From positions 1,860,001 to 1,924,000 of the forward strand of contig CAVPTB010000007.1 in NCBI GenBank assembly GCA_963708575.1: a stretch of 64,000 bases of DNA, given 5' to 3'. The DNA comes from DASVWZ01 sp963708575. GTDB taxonomy: Bacteria; Acidobacteriota; Terriglobia; Terriglobales; Acidobacteriaceae. The notes under the pieces are model-generated. The model saw nothing but the letters and a program-made list of their open reading frames with translations, searched no databases and was not told where the DNA came from. Position 1 is the first letter of the stretch. Every line of letters begins with the position of its first letter. The position numbers and the translations under genes are program-made. This document shows, piece by piece, positions 42,369-50,700 of the stretch.

Positions 42369-42899
42369 CTACAGCGCCGCTGCAATTCCGCGCGTCGGAT
42401 GCTGTAATCCCAACATCACAACCTGCCGCGTCATCTGCTCGTAGCGCTCCGCCACTCGCGTCAGCGAAATCTTGTGACCGGGGAACATAATCCCCAAGTA
42501 CAACAATGCCAGACTCTGGAGAGCATAGAGCCTCAACTGCATCGCCGTCTCCGACAATTTCTCCGCCGAAGCTGCCACTTTCGGATCTGGACTCAACTTC
42601 GCAGATTCCGCAACCTGCAACAACGCCGCCGCGTTGCGGGCGACCGCCTGCACATATTCCACTGCAGCTCGCAGACGTTCCCGCTGGATGCGACGGAAAT
42701 CCACGCGGCTCAACTCTGCGCGCAGAAATTCCTCCTCCGTCGGATCAATCAGGTTGCGAAACGCTTCGATATCCACCGAGCGCACCTGCCCCGTCGGATC
42801 TTCGGGGTTCCGCGCCAGCAAAGCGCGCCCCCTCGCCAACTGCACCAGAAAAATCAACACTAGGCCTGAGATTAGAACTAAAACAATCGGAGTAATCAT
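42369..42899 (-). CDS. Membrane-anchored helical protein, function unknown
   Basis: A 176-residue protein with one N-terminal TM (PIVLVLISGLVLIFLVQLAR) and a soluble helical part rich in Arg, Glu and Ala (RQRERLRAAVEYVQAVARNA style). Its start overlaps the stop of the preceding membrane-protein gene by 4 bases, so they are co-translated. No known domain is recognised. It converges on the oxidase operon but is on the other strand and probably unrelated to it. Confidence 0.7.
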   Translation of the reverse strand: MITPIVLVLISGLVLIFLVQLARGRALLARNPEDPTGQVRSVDIEAFRNLIDPTEEEFLRAELSRVDFRRIQRERLRAAVEYVQAVARNAAALLQVAESAKLSPDPKVAASAEKLSETAMQLRLYALQSLALLYLGIMFPGHKISLTRVAERYEQMTRQVVMLGLQHPTRGIAAAL

Positions 42900-43657
42900 T
42901 GTTGTAAAAGCCTCTGCAGTTCCTCGTTCCAGACTTCCAGGTTATGTTCGGGAATGCCCGTGATCGGACGCACCCGAGCCGGCTCTTTCGCGTAGACGTA
43001 ATAAAGCCATATCAGAACTGACACGTGGAATGCGCCCATTACTATCAAGTTAACGAAGGTATTTCCCGAACCCACGCCGTAGGCCTGTAAGGCAGCGGCG
43101 CCCAGTTTCACGCTAGCGTACGTTCCCAAACCTAGGGCCATTCCAAACACACCGCTGCGCCACGACAGCCCGATATATGCCGAGATGGAAAACAGCACCA
43201 CCAGGAGCCCAACTTGTAAGATGCTCACCGATTGTTCCAAGACATGGAGCGCATACATCGGGAAATCAGCATCTTTGCCCTTGGTAAAAATCGCGAGAGC
43301 TATCGAGACCCCCAAGAGCAAGAGAATCGTGCCGCGAAAAACTGGCCGTCCGAAACGGCTAAGCGCAGCATAACTACTGAACAATGAGTTAAATATTTCA
43401 TAGATCACGGCAAAGCGAAGCGCCGTGCTCAGCGACGTATCAAGGAAATAGACCGAGACCCATGCGCGCCCCGATACCCCTGATGATAGATACATCGCGA
43501 ACAGCGTGACCGGACCCAGGATGCATTCCAGGTTGTAAACGAAGAAGAACGGAAACTTCCGATAGAGTCCCCTTCGCGCCATAACCACGACTATCGCTAC
43601 CTGAAAGATGGCGGGGGCTACCCACAAGTAGTCTCGTAGAAGTGTCAGAAAATGCAT
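42896..43657 (-). CDS. Seven-TM integral membrane protein, function unknown
   Basis: A 253-residue protein with about seven predicted helices, starting MHFLTLLRDYLWVAPAIFQ and including FALFTKGKD-type loops. The layout (outside N-terminus, short loops) is that of an acidobacterial family often annotated only as hypothetical membrane protein. It overlaps the next gene by 4 bases. No transport or enzyme motif is visible. Confidence 0.72.
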   Translation of the reverse strand: MHFLTLLRDYLWVAPAIFQVAIVVVMARRGLYRKFPFFFVYNLECILGPVTLFAMYLSSGVSGRAWVSVYFLDTSLSTALRFAVIYEIFNSLFSSYAALSRFGRPVFRGTILLLLGVSIALAIFTKGKDADFPMYALHVLEQSVSILQVGLLVVLFSISAYIGLSWRSGVFGMALGLGTYASVKLGAAALQAYGVGSGNTFVNLIVMGAFHVSVLIWLYYVYAKEPARVRPITGIPEHNLEVWNEELQRLLQQ

Positions 43658-43732
43658 GGGCTACCGGGCGACAATATACCGCGTTTTCCGGTAGCCCTCA
43701 ACTCTCAATCACAAAAGTTGTGTTTTACGAAC

Positions 43733-43882
43733 TTACTTGCCGGGTGTGCTGGTGGTCGGCAATTGGATCGTCGGCTTGCAGGTCGAACACGGCGGCTGTG
43801 GAGCATCCGCCTTCAGATTGGTGGGAGCAGCAACTGTGGCGAGAAACAGGGCAGCGGCGAACAACATTGCAATTTTTTTCAC
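43733..43882 (-). CDS. Very small secreted CxxC peptide, 49 residues
   Basis: The frame runs from GTG 43882 to TAA at 43733-43735. It encodes KKIAMLFAAALFLATVAAP, a signal peptide, then DAPQPPCSTCKPTIQLP and a short Thr-rich tail ending PGK. A GGAAAGGA block lies about 11 bases upstream of the start. The mature peptide of about 25 residues carries one Cys-x-x-Cys, suggesting metal or disulfide chemistry, or a precursor peptide. The function is unknown. The longer plus-strand frames across it have no protein character. Confidence 0.55.
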   Translation of the reverse strand: MKKIAMLFAAALFLATVAAPTNLKADAPQPPCSTCKPTIQLPTTSTPGK

Positions 43883-43990
43883 GGTGGTAAAGGTCCTTTC
43901 CAAGGTGGACTACACCGTGATAATGTGCTCTCGGAAGCCGCCGTGCCCACAGCACGCCAGTAATTTCCGTGTTCCAAAAGTGTAACAAGC

Positions 43991-44413
43991 ATGACACTTT
44001 CGTCCGCAGTTCAGGATCTTCAGGAAACCACGCTCAAAGCAATCCTCGGATTGCTGCGAAAGCTGGAATACCTCGCCGGTCTCCGGGACCAGCATGGCAG
44101 CTACACTCATTGGGGATTGAATCGGGTTTATGGGGATTTTGCCGCCCGCAAGGCCATGGCAAACGCGCACCGGTCGGTGCTCTCCCATATCCTCGCGATG
44201 CCCATTAGGAAACTGCTGGATGATGTTGAAAAATCAAGCGAAACTGCTGGCACTAAACCGGAAGCATACGTCGAGAGATTGTCTGTTTCGAGCTCGCGTT
44301 TACTTCCTCAGGATCCCGGAGCCGGGTCCGCCCGCCATCTCAGTTCAGTGCTTCACGCGCTTTCGAGCCTGCAGAAGACTCGAACGCGGGACGCCATCCC
44401 CCCAACTTTATAG
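43991..44413 (+). CDS. Conserved-looking hypothetical protein
   Basis: A 140-residue, soluble and mostly helical protein. It has KAILGLLRKLEYLAGLRDQH, GLNRVYGDFAARKAMANAHR and a C-terminal region rich in Ser and Leu. There is no signal peptide and no recognised domain. Its last 74 bases overlap the end of the convergent regulator gene, so only one of the two 3' ends may be fully conserved. The composition of the first 85 residues looks like a real protein. Confidence 0.6.
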   Translation: MTLSSAVQDLQETTLKAILGLLRKLEYLAGLRDQHGSYTHWGLNRVYGDFAARKAMANAHRSVLSHILAMPIRKLLDDVEKSSETAGTKPEAYVERLSVSSSRLLPQDPGAGSARHLSSVLHALSSLQKTRTRDAIPPTL

Positions 44414-45149
44414 CTATCCCTACTACCTGACCGATGACTTCCGCCTCTTGCGGATATCTCAACACCCTGGCCGCCACCGGCGACAGCGGATGCGGGGTCA
44501 AAATAATATCGTCACCGCTCAAAGTGCACCAGCAACAGGTAAACCCTTTGCGAGTCTCCACAAAGTAAATAGGGCGTTCATATTCGGAACGCCATCCACC
44601 CTCTTCCACCTTATTACGTGACTCGTCTACCTGAATGAAGCTCCCCGGCGGCAGAATCGGATACATGGTCAAATCCTCACTACCGATGTAGCCGTAGGTG
44701 TATTCGCATGAGGCAAATTGCGCCAGGTACGCCAACGGCACCATGCCCCACTGCTCAACCATGCGCCCAAAATTCGCGCTTTTTCGCGGATCGAAGCTGG
44801 GATCGAGCCGGACCGGCATTTGCACGGCCGACAAATTGGCCAAGGCATCGGATATATGTGATTTGCGCGGAATCGCAAAATCCATATCAGCCGCCGCACC
44901 ATTTAGATCGACACCGTACCAGGCCAGCAATTCCCGAATATCTCGCCGGTAGATCACGGCTAACGAATACATGCGATAAATGCTGGGAGTAACGTTTTTT
45001 GTTTCGAAATCGGAAAGGCGGCTCGGAGGAATAGCAAATTCATCGTTCTGGTGGCTTTCCGCGATCCTCGCGCTGGCATTCTCCACCTCTCGCATGGTCA
45101 ATCCCAACTGCTCGCGCAAAACCCTCAGGTTCTGTCCTCCAGCCGACAT
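44340..45149 (-). CDS. XRE-family regulator with large C-terminal domain
   Basis: 269 residues from ATG 45149 (MSAGGQNLRVLREQLGLTMR). The N-terminal XRE helix-turn-helix covers about residues 7-75 and includes an insertion (SARIAESHQNDEFAIPPSRL) before the recognition region SDFETKNVTPSIYRMYSLAV. The C-terminal domain contains LPPGSFIQVDESRNKVEEGG and ARVLRYPQEAEVIGQVVGIA. This resembles the beta-fold of S24/LexA-like domains but has no clear Ser-Lys protease dyad. The frame upstream to 45221 is non-homologous. Its target genes are unknown. Confidence 0.82.
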   Translation of the reverse strand: MSAGGQNLRVLREQLGLTMREVENASARIAESHQNDEFAIPPSRLSDFETKNVTPSIYRMYSLAVIYRRDIRELLAWYGVDLNGAAADMDFAIPRKSHISDALANLSAVQMPVRLDPSFDPRKSANFGRMVEQWGMVPLAYLAQFASCEYTYGYIGSEDLTMYPILPPGSFIQVDESRNKVEEGGWRSEYERPIYFVETRKGFTCCWCTLSGDDIILTPHPLSPVAARVLRYPQEAEVIGQVVGIAIKLGGWRPAFESSAGSKAREALN

Positions 45150-45462
45150 GTCCCTATGCCCCCACTTCTGTATAGTCGTAGCCACAGCAGCTAATGCACC
45201 TTCCCTGAGACGTCGTCGCAACAGTGGATGGAGAATACACTCTGCTTCGTTAGAAAAAAAGCGATTTCGCCCAGCTCCAACTTTTGTTCGGAATTCGTAA
45301 CACGGTCCCTGAGCGGCTCGCCGCTGTCTTATTCTCGGAGCCTGAAACGCGACTCAGGGTTCTGCAGCAAACCCTGTAACCACGCCGCAAAAATCCGGCA
45401 AATGCCGTCTGTTCAATACTTAAGCAGCCATTTTAAAGGATCGGTCGAATAGTCGGCCTGGT
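45150..45462. other. Gene-free stretch upstream of the XRE regulator
   Basis: About 310 bases without a supported gene. It should contain the promoter of the XRE regulator, but no clear -35/-10 pair was found. Confidence 0.45.
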
Positions 45463-45864
45463 CTAGCCTCGTAGGTTATCTTCGGGGAATTGCGTTAAGT
45501 TCGTCAAAACGGTGATCGCCAACGCTCCCGCCTGGAAGATTCGTCGTTCTCGCCTTCTTAGCAATAGCAGGCGGGGCAAGCCAGCCGCTACCGCCGCGAG
45601 TCCCAGATCAATTTTTTTGTGCGTAGCCAGGTCGACTGGCTTCCGCCCCTGCCCAGAGTAGTCGGTGAGTGCCGCAGCGCCCAGCGCCGCTCCACCGAGC
45701 GCCCCGGCCGCCAAAGCTGCTCGACGGTTTCCCCGCCACAAAAATGCGGCGGTCGCCAGAAATACCCCTCCGAATACTAGATCGCCCAACAAATGCTTGT
45801 CCGGAGGAAACACCGGCGACATTTGCCTGGTGACCGTGTCAGCCAGGTTGCTGGTCATTGTCAT
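45463..45864 (-). CDS. Small membrane protein, function unknown
   Basis: A 133-residue protein with about four hydrophobic segments (LVFGGVFLATAAFLW, ALAAGALGGAALGAAALTDY, KIDLGLAAVAAGLPRLLLL, FQAGALAITVLTNL) and Arg-rich loops (RRRERR). It lies 27 bases downstream of the small DUF3618-like gene on the same strand and probably belongs to that envelope set. There is no named domain. Confidence 0.7.
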   Translation of the reverse strand: MTMTSNLADTVTRQMSPVFPPDKHLLGDLVFGGVFLATAAFLWRGNRRAALAAGALGGAALGAAALTDYSGQGRKPVDLATHKKIDLGLAAVAAGLPRLLLLRRRERRIFQAGALAITVLTNLTQFPEDNLRG

Positions 45865-45891
45865 CTTGAGAGCCCCAAGGTCAGAATTATT

Positions 45892-46104
45892 CTAGCGCCG
45901 AGTAAAGATCCCGGTTATTCCGTATCCTGCGACAAAAGCCACGAAGACAGCGATTCCCAGTCCCGTCCAAAGATGCTCTCGTACCAGTTCCGCTGGCTCG
46001 AATGTCTCTCGCACCCGGGTCTTCAGTTCCTCGACCGAGCTGTGCAGCACCCGGCGCTCTTCCGCTGCTTTCAGTTCCAGATCATAATTCGGGAGACTGT
46101 TCAT
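45892..46104 (-). CDS. Small DUF3618/YqjK-like membrane-anchored protein
   Basis: A 70-residue protein. It has an amphipathic helix (LELKAAEERRVLHSSVEELK) followed by a single C-terminal TM (GLGIAVFVAFVAGYGITGIF) and a basic end. This is the layout of the small third member of YqjD-YqjE-YqjK sets. It overlaps the upstream holin-like gene by 4 bases (ATGA). Confidence 0.75.
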   Translation of the reverse strand: MNSLPNYDLELKAAEERRVLHSSVEELKTRVRETFEPAELVREHLWTGLGIAVFVAFVAGYGITGIFTRR

Positions 46105-46532
46105 GCCGCACCCCGCACTTCCTTCTCCAACCAGTCTTTATCTTCTTTGAGAACCTTCACAGTCTTATGCGGCACCAGATCGCCCTGTTCCGCAATTCTT
46201 CGCCACGCCAGAAATGCAGCCAATGAACCAATCCCTCCCCATACTGCCCCCACGATCACAAAAGCGAAGAACCAACGGTAAGGACTGGCCGGGAATGCCA
46301 TCGCCACGAGCGTTACCAGAGCCAGGGTAAACAACAAATACGTCGTGGCCAGCGTGATGACTGCTACTCCTGCCAGGGGAAGACTCTGCTTTATTGCCTC
46401 CGCCTTCTCCCGCATCTCTGCCCGCAACATCTCGACTCTTGTCTCAACAAACTCCTGCACCTGATCCACGATCCTGAGCACGACTTCCGCTACGGGCCGT
46501 TGATGGTTCTCGGAATACCTGGTTTCACTCAT
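46101..46532 (-). CDS. YqjE / phage-holin-family membrane protein
   Basis: A 143-residue protein with an N-terminal helical segment (VQEFVETRVEMLRAEMREKA), two TM helices (LAGVAVITLATTYLLFTLAL and FFAFVIVGAVWGGIGSLAAF) and a charged C-terminal tail (LKEDKDWLEKEV). This is the pattern of the YqjE (Holin-X, DUF1469) family. These proteins occur with YqjD-like and YqjK-like partners, exactly as here. They are stress- and stationary-phase-associated inner-membrane proteins with no proven molecular role. Confidence 0.85.
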   Translation of the reverse strand: MSETRYSENHQRPVAEVVLRIVDQVQEFVETRVEMLRAEMREKAEAIKQSLPLAGVAVITLATTYLLFTLALVTLVAMAFPASPYRWFFAFVIVGAVWGGIGSLAAFLAWRRIAEQGDLVPHKTVKVLKEDKDWLEKEVRGAA

Positions 46533-46836
46533 AGCGATTCGATCTCCAGACCCTCACCAGCGCACCCGTCAAAAATGCCACGCCCGCTGCCACAGCAATC
46601 ACTTGCAACGGATAATTTTCCGTTGCATATCGAATGCGAGACCGAGCCCGTCTTACCCCTGCGTCTAATGCGCTCCCGATGTCGCCGCATGCGTCGATGG
46701 CGAACTCCCACCATTTCCCCGTTTCGAGATTGGTAGCGGCAGGTCGATCTGAACGAACTGGAGGCACGACCTCGAGACGCGGACCACTCGACGGGGCCTT
46801 GTCAGGGATGTTTTCAGGGTTGGTTTCCGCTGCCAC
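46525..46836 (-). CDS. YqjD/ElaB-like (DUF883) membrane-anchored protein
   Basis: 103 residues from GTG 46836, chosen because AGGAGGCGCA immediately precedes it; the longer frame to 47001 lacks a ribosome site. The N-terminal half is polar. The middle is a helix (DIGSALDAGVRRARSRIRYA), and the C-terminus has one TM (LQVIAVAAGVAFLTGALVRV) followed by WRSNRYE. In Escherichia coli, YqjD tethers ribosomes to the inner membrane in stationary phase. That role is only an analogy here. It overlaps the YqjE-like gene by 8 bases. Confidence 0.78.
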   Translation of the reverse strand: MAAETNPENIPDKAPSSGPRLEVVPPVRSDRPAATNLETGKWWEFAIDACGDIGSALDAGVRRARSRIRYATENYPLQVIAVAAGVAFLTGALVRVWRSNRYE

Positions 46837-47024
46837 TGCGCCTCCTGTACCCGTGAGATAAGGGTTCAGGGCTTGGATGTCAAATGTAAGGCGGGAGTTA
46901 GTGCCCCTGACAAAAGAATCCTGTCCATCTCCGGGCCCAAATCCATGAAATAAAAGCGACTCCAGCAAAAAGGACCGGCAATCGCCGGCCCTTCCACGCA
47001 CATACCCACAAATTCGCCGCCTTT

Positions 47025-47642
47025 TTAGTCTGCCGCAGCCGAGGAGTCTTCCGCCTCCACCAGAGGCATATTGACTAGATGTTCACTGACAAACCACGAC
47101 TGCAGCTCATTGGTCCGCAGCACATCGCTGACCGCCAGATCATTCGTTCCGTCATCTCCCAATTTGTCCGCGCGTTCCGCCAATTCCCGGCATTGCCCGA
47201 TAATGATCCGGTGGGCGTCGAGCAGTCGCGAAAGCTGCACCGGAACCTCTTCCCGGCCCCGCGGCGGACGCTCAATCTGGGTGGTTTCTGCGACATCGGC
47301 CGCCATCGCCAAGGCCAGTCCACCGAGGAGCTGAATCCGTTCCGCGATCGTATCCACGATCTCCGCCTGTTCCCCAAAATGCTTGTCGAATAGCAGGTGG
47401 AGTTGATAGAACGTCGGCCCCGCTACCTGCCAATGGTGCTTCTTGTACATATCGCGAAGCGTCATCGTATCCGCCAGCAACTGGTTTAACTTCTCCGTCA
47501 TTTCCAGGCGAACCGGTTCTTCCAGTTCAAGTGGTAGAGCATGAGTGACGGTTCCGTACTTCTGAATTTCCGCCGCCCTCTGGCCGATACGAGGCTGCGC
47601 GTTCAGCTTCGAGTGGTTACCCGAGGCAGTTTTTTTCACCAT
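47025..47642 (-). CDS. dps: Dps-family DNA-protection / ferritin-like protein
   Basis: 205 residues from ATG 47642, preceded by CAGGAGAACAACT; the open frame to 47840 is non-coding upstream. The ferritin-like helices carry the Dps ferroxidase pattern KKHHWQVAGPTFYQLHLLFD followed by HFGEQAEIVDTIAERIQLLG. A basic N-terminal tail (MVKKTASGNHSKL) may bind DNA. Dps oxidises Fe(II) with peroxide and protects DNA. It is divergent from aceE and next to the envelope-stress set. Confidence 0.9.
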   Translation of the reverse strand: MVKKTASGNHSKLNAQPRIGQRAAEIQKYGTVTHALPLELEEPVRLEMTEKLNQLLADTMTLRDMYKKHHWQVAGPTFYQLHLLFDKHFGEQAEIVDTIAERIQLLGGLALAMAADVAETTQIERPPRGREEVPVQLSRLLDAHRIIIGQCRELAERADKLGDDGTNDLAVSDVLRTNELQSWFVSEHLVNMPLVEAEDSSAAAD

Positions 47643-47930
47643 AGTTGTTCTCCTGTTTAACTCGGATGATCGAATTGCAAGTCCAGTACTTCTAGTTTGA
47701 AGACTTCGCCGCAGAGATGGAAACCTTGACGACCCTCGGAAGTGCGGCCCTTCCTCTTCAGCCATTATGGATGATTCTGCTGCTAAATGGATTCCCACAA
47801 ATTCCCGAAGCAGGCTTCCTTGAGGAAATCCCCGGCACAAAATCGTTACACTTGAGCGTTCCGGGCCAGCAAAATTCCGCGCAATTGTCTATGATGGTTA
47901 AAATCCCACCGCAGATGGAGAATTACAGAC

Positions 47931-50609
47931 TTGGCTGAGACGCAGACTGACGGACTGGAAGTCCTGGAAACGCGCGAGTGGCTTGATTCTCTCGACTATG
48001 TGCTGTCCAAAGGCGGCCCTGACCGCGCGGGACGCCTGTTGCAACAGCTCTCCCTCCATGCCCGGCGCGCCGCGGGAGTGAATCTTCCCTTCACCGCGAC
48101 CACCCCTTACCAGAACACGATCCCATCCATCCACCAGCCACCCTTTCCCGGTAGCCAGGAGATGGAACGCCGGATCAAGAGCCTGGTTCGCTGGAACGCT
48201 CTGGCCATGGTTGTCCGCGCCAACAAAATCCAGGAAGGCATTGGTGGGCATATTTCCACGTTCGCCTCAGCCGCGACTCTCTACGAGGTCGCCTTCAATC
48301 ATTTTCTGCGCGGCCAAACCGAGACCGGTGATCGCGACCTGGTCTATTTCCAGGGACATGCCGCCCCCGGTATCTACGCTCGCGCCTATCTCGAAGGCCG
48401 CATTCCCAAAGAGAAGCTGCAGAACTTCCGCCGCGAATTGAAGCCTGGCGGAGGCCTTAGTTCTTACCCCCACCCCTGGCTCATGCCGGATTTCTGGGAA
48501 TTCCCCACCGTCTCCATGGGATTGGGTCCGATTCAGGCCATCTATCAAGCTCGCTTCATCAAGTACCTTGAGAATCGCGGCCTGAAGCAATCCACCGGCG
48601 GCAAGGTTTGGGCCTTCCTCGGCGACGGAGAAATGGACGAGCCGGAATCCCTCGGCTCCATCACCCTCGCCTCGCGGGAGCGGCTCGACAACCTCATCTT
48701 CGTCGTGAACTGCAACCTGCAGCGCCTCGACGGCCCGGTTCGCGGTAACGGAAAAATTATCCAGGAACTCGAAGCCATCTTCCGTGGCGCTGGATGGAAC
48801 GTCATCAAAGTCATCTGGGGCGGCGATTGGGACAGCCTCATCCGCAACGATCGCGATGGCATCCTGGTCCGCCGCATGGGCGAGATCGCCGACGGTCAAT
48901 ATCAGAAGTACTTCGTCGAAAGCGGCGCCTACTTCCGTCACAATTTCTTCGGTACCGATCCCCGCCTGCTCAAAATGGTCGAGCACCTCTCCGATGAGCA
49001 ACTCGCCCGCATGCGTCTTGGCGGTCACGATCCCATCAAAGTTCACGCCGCCTTCAAGGCCGCCGTCGAACACACTGGAACTCCTACCATCGTCCTTGCC
49101 AAAACCATCAAGGGCTACGGTCTTGGCGAAGCTGGCGAGGGCAAGAACATCACTCACCAGCAGAAGAAGCTCAACGACGACGAACTACGCATGTTCCGTT
49201 CGCGTTTTGGAATCCCCATTCCCGACGATGAACTCACTCAGGCTCCGTTCTATCGTCCGTCCGACGACAGCGCCGAAATCACCTACATGCAGGAGCGCCG
49301 CAAACAACTCGGCGGATATCTGCCCGAGCGCAAAGTTCGCTCCAAGCCGATCGCTCCCGTGTCCGAAACCCATTTCGAGGAATTTTACAAAGGCACCGAC
49401 GGCCGCGAAGCTTCCACCACCATGGTCTTCGTCCGCCTCCTCGCCAAGCTTCTCCGCGATCCCGAGATCGGTAAACTCATCGTCCCCATCGTTCCTGACG
49501 AAGCCCGCACCTTCGGTATGGAAGCGCTCTTCCGCCAGGTCGGTATCTATTCCAGCGTCGGCCAAGTCTACGAGCCAGTCGACATGGACACGCTTCTTTA
49601 TTACAAAGAAGCGCAGAACGGCCAGATTTTGGAAGAAGGCATCACCGAAGCCGGCTCGATGTGCTCTTTCATCGCCGCCGGAACCGCCTACGCCAATCAC
49701 GGCATCAACACCATTCCCTTCTTCATTTATTACTCCATGTTCGGATTCCAGCGTATCGGCGACCTCATCTGGGCCGCCGCCGACATGCGCACTCGGGGAT
49801 TCCTCATCGGAGGCACTGCCGGCCGCACCACTCTCGCTGGCGAAGGTCTGCAGCATCAGGACGGTCATAGCCACGTCCTCGCGCTCTCTGTTCCAAACCT
49901 GCTTGCCTACGATCCTGCGTTTGCCTACGAAATCGCTGTGATCATTCAAGACGGCATCAAGCGCATGTACCTCGATCAGGAGTCCATCTTCTATTACCTG
50001 ACCGTCACCAACGAACCACTGCCCATGCCCGAGATGCCCAAAGGCGATCACATTCGCGACGGCATTCTCAAAGGTCTGTATCGCTTCAAGACTTCGGAAA
50101 AGAAAAACGCCAAACTGAAGGCGCAACTCTTCGGCAGCGGCACCGTTATGTACGAAGTGCTGAAAGCCCAGCAGATTCTCGAAGAGAAATACGGTGTGGC
50201 CGCCGACGTCTGGAGCGTCACCAGCTACAAATCGCTTTATCGCGACGCCAACAACTGTGAACGCTGGAACATGTTCCACCCGGCGGAGAAGCCCCGTGTT
50301 CCCTACGTTACCGAATGCGTGAAAGATGCGTCCGGCGTATTCGTAGCCGCATCGGACTACATGAAGGTGCTGCCGGAATCCATTGCAAAGTGGTTCCCGC
50401 GTCCGTTGGTTGCATTAGGAACCGATGGCTTCGGCCGAAGCGAGAACCGCGCTGCCCTTCGTGACTTCTTTGAAGTCGACGCCAAGCACATTGTCCTCGC
50501 AACTTTGAACGCCCTGGCTCTGGACCAGCAGATTCCAGCCCAGGACGTACAAAAAGCCGTGAAAGATTTGGGCATTGATCCCGAGAAAAACAACCCGGCA
50601 GTAACTTAG
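47931..50609 (+). CDS. aceE: Pyruvate dehydrogenase E1 component, homodimeric type
   Basis: An 892-residue thiamine-diphosphate enzyme. It has GGHISTFASAATLYEVAFNH near the N-terminus, the ThDP motif beginning FLGDGEMDEPESLGSI and continuing to VVNCNLQRLDGPV, RFGIPIPDDEL in the linker and the transketolase-like middle domain (PDEARTFGMEALFRQVGIYS). Length and motifs are those of the AceE form and not the two-subunit PdhA/PdhB form. It decarboxylates pyruvate and acetylates the lipoyl domains of AceF. The start is TTG 47931 with GGAG 10-13 bases upstream; no in-frame ATG fits better. It is followed by aceF and lpd. Confidence 0.95.
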   Translation: MAETQTDGLEVLETREWLDSLDYVLSKGGPDRAGRLLQQLSLHARRAAGVNLPFTATTPYQNTIPSIHQPPFPGSQEMERRIKSLVRWNALAMVVRANKIQEGIGGHISTFASAATLYEVAFNHFLRGQTETGDRDLVYFQGHAAPGIYARAYLEGRIPKEKLQNFRRELKPGGGLSSYPHPWLMPDFWEFPTVSMGLGPIQAIYQARFIKYLENRGLKQSTGGKVWAFLGDGEMDEPESLGSITLASRERLDNLIFVVNCNLQRLDGPVRGNGKIIQELEAIFRGAGWNVIKVIWGGDWDSLIRNDRDGILVRRMGEIADGQYQKYFVESGAYFRHNFFGTDPRLLKMVEHLSDEQLARMRLGGHDPIKVHAAFKAAVEHTGTPTIVLAKTIKGYGLGEAGEGKNITHQQKKLNDDELRMFRSRFGIPIPDDELTQAPFYRPSDDSAEITYMQERRKQLGGYLPERKVRSKPIAPVSETHFEEFYKGTDGREASTTMVFVRLLAKLLRDPEIGKLIVPIVPDEARTFGMEALFRQVGIYSSVGQVYEPVDMDTLLYYKEAQNGQILEEGITEAGSMCSFIAAGTAYANHGINTIPFFIYYSMFGFQRIGDLIWAAADMRTRGFLIGGTAGRTTLAGEGLQHQDGHSHVLALSVPNLLAYDPAFAYEIAVIIQDGIKRMYLDQESIFYYLTVTNEPLPMPEMPKGDHIRDGILKGLYRFKTSEKKNAKLKAQLFGSGTVMYEVLKAQQILEEKYGVAADVWSVTSYKSLYRDANNCERWNMFHPAEKPRVPYVTECVKDASGVFVAASDYMKVLPESIAKWFPRPLVALGTDGFGRSENRAALRDFFEVDAKHIVLATLNALALDQQIPAQDVQKAVKDLGIDPEKNNPAVT

Positions 50610-50700
50610 ATTCAAGCTTTGAAAGGCACGGCTTCAGCCCTGCCAAAGCGACTTTATAAATGCGCCCCCGGCGCCGCCCTTCTAAAGGAGAGTAAGGATA

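Noticed and set aside
48267..49157. 296-codon minus-strand frame inside aceE (also 49185-50279)
   Set aside because: It is antisense to conserved ThDP and transketolase motifs; the acidic composition is the mirror of the codon bias.
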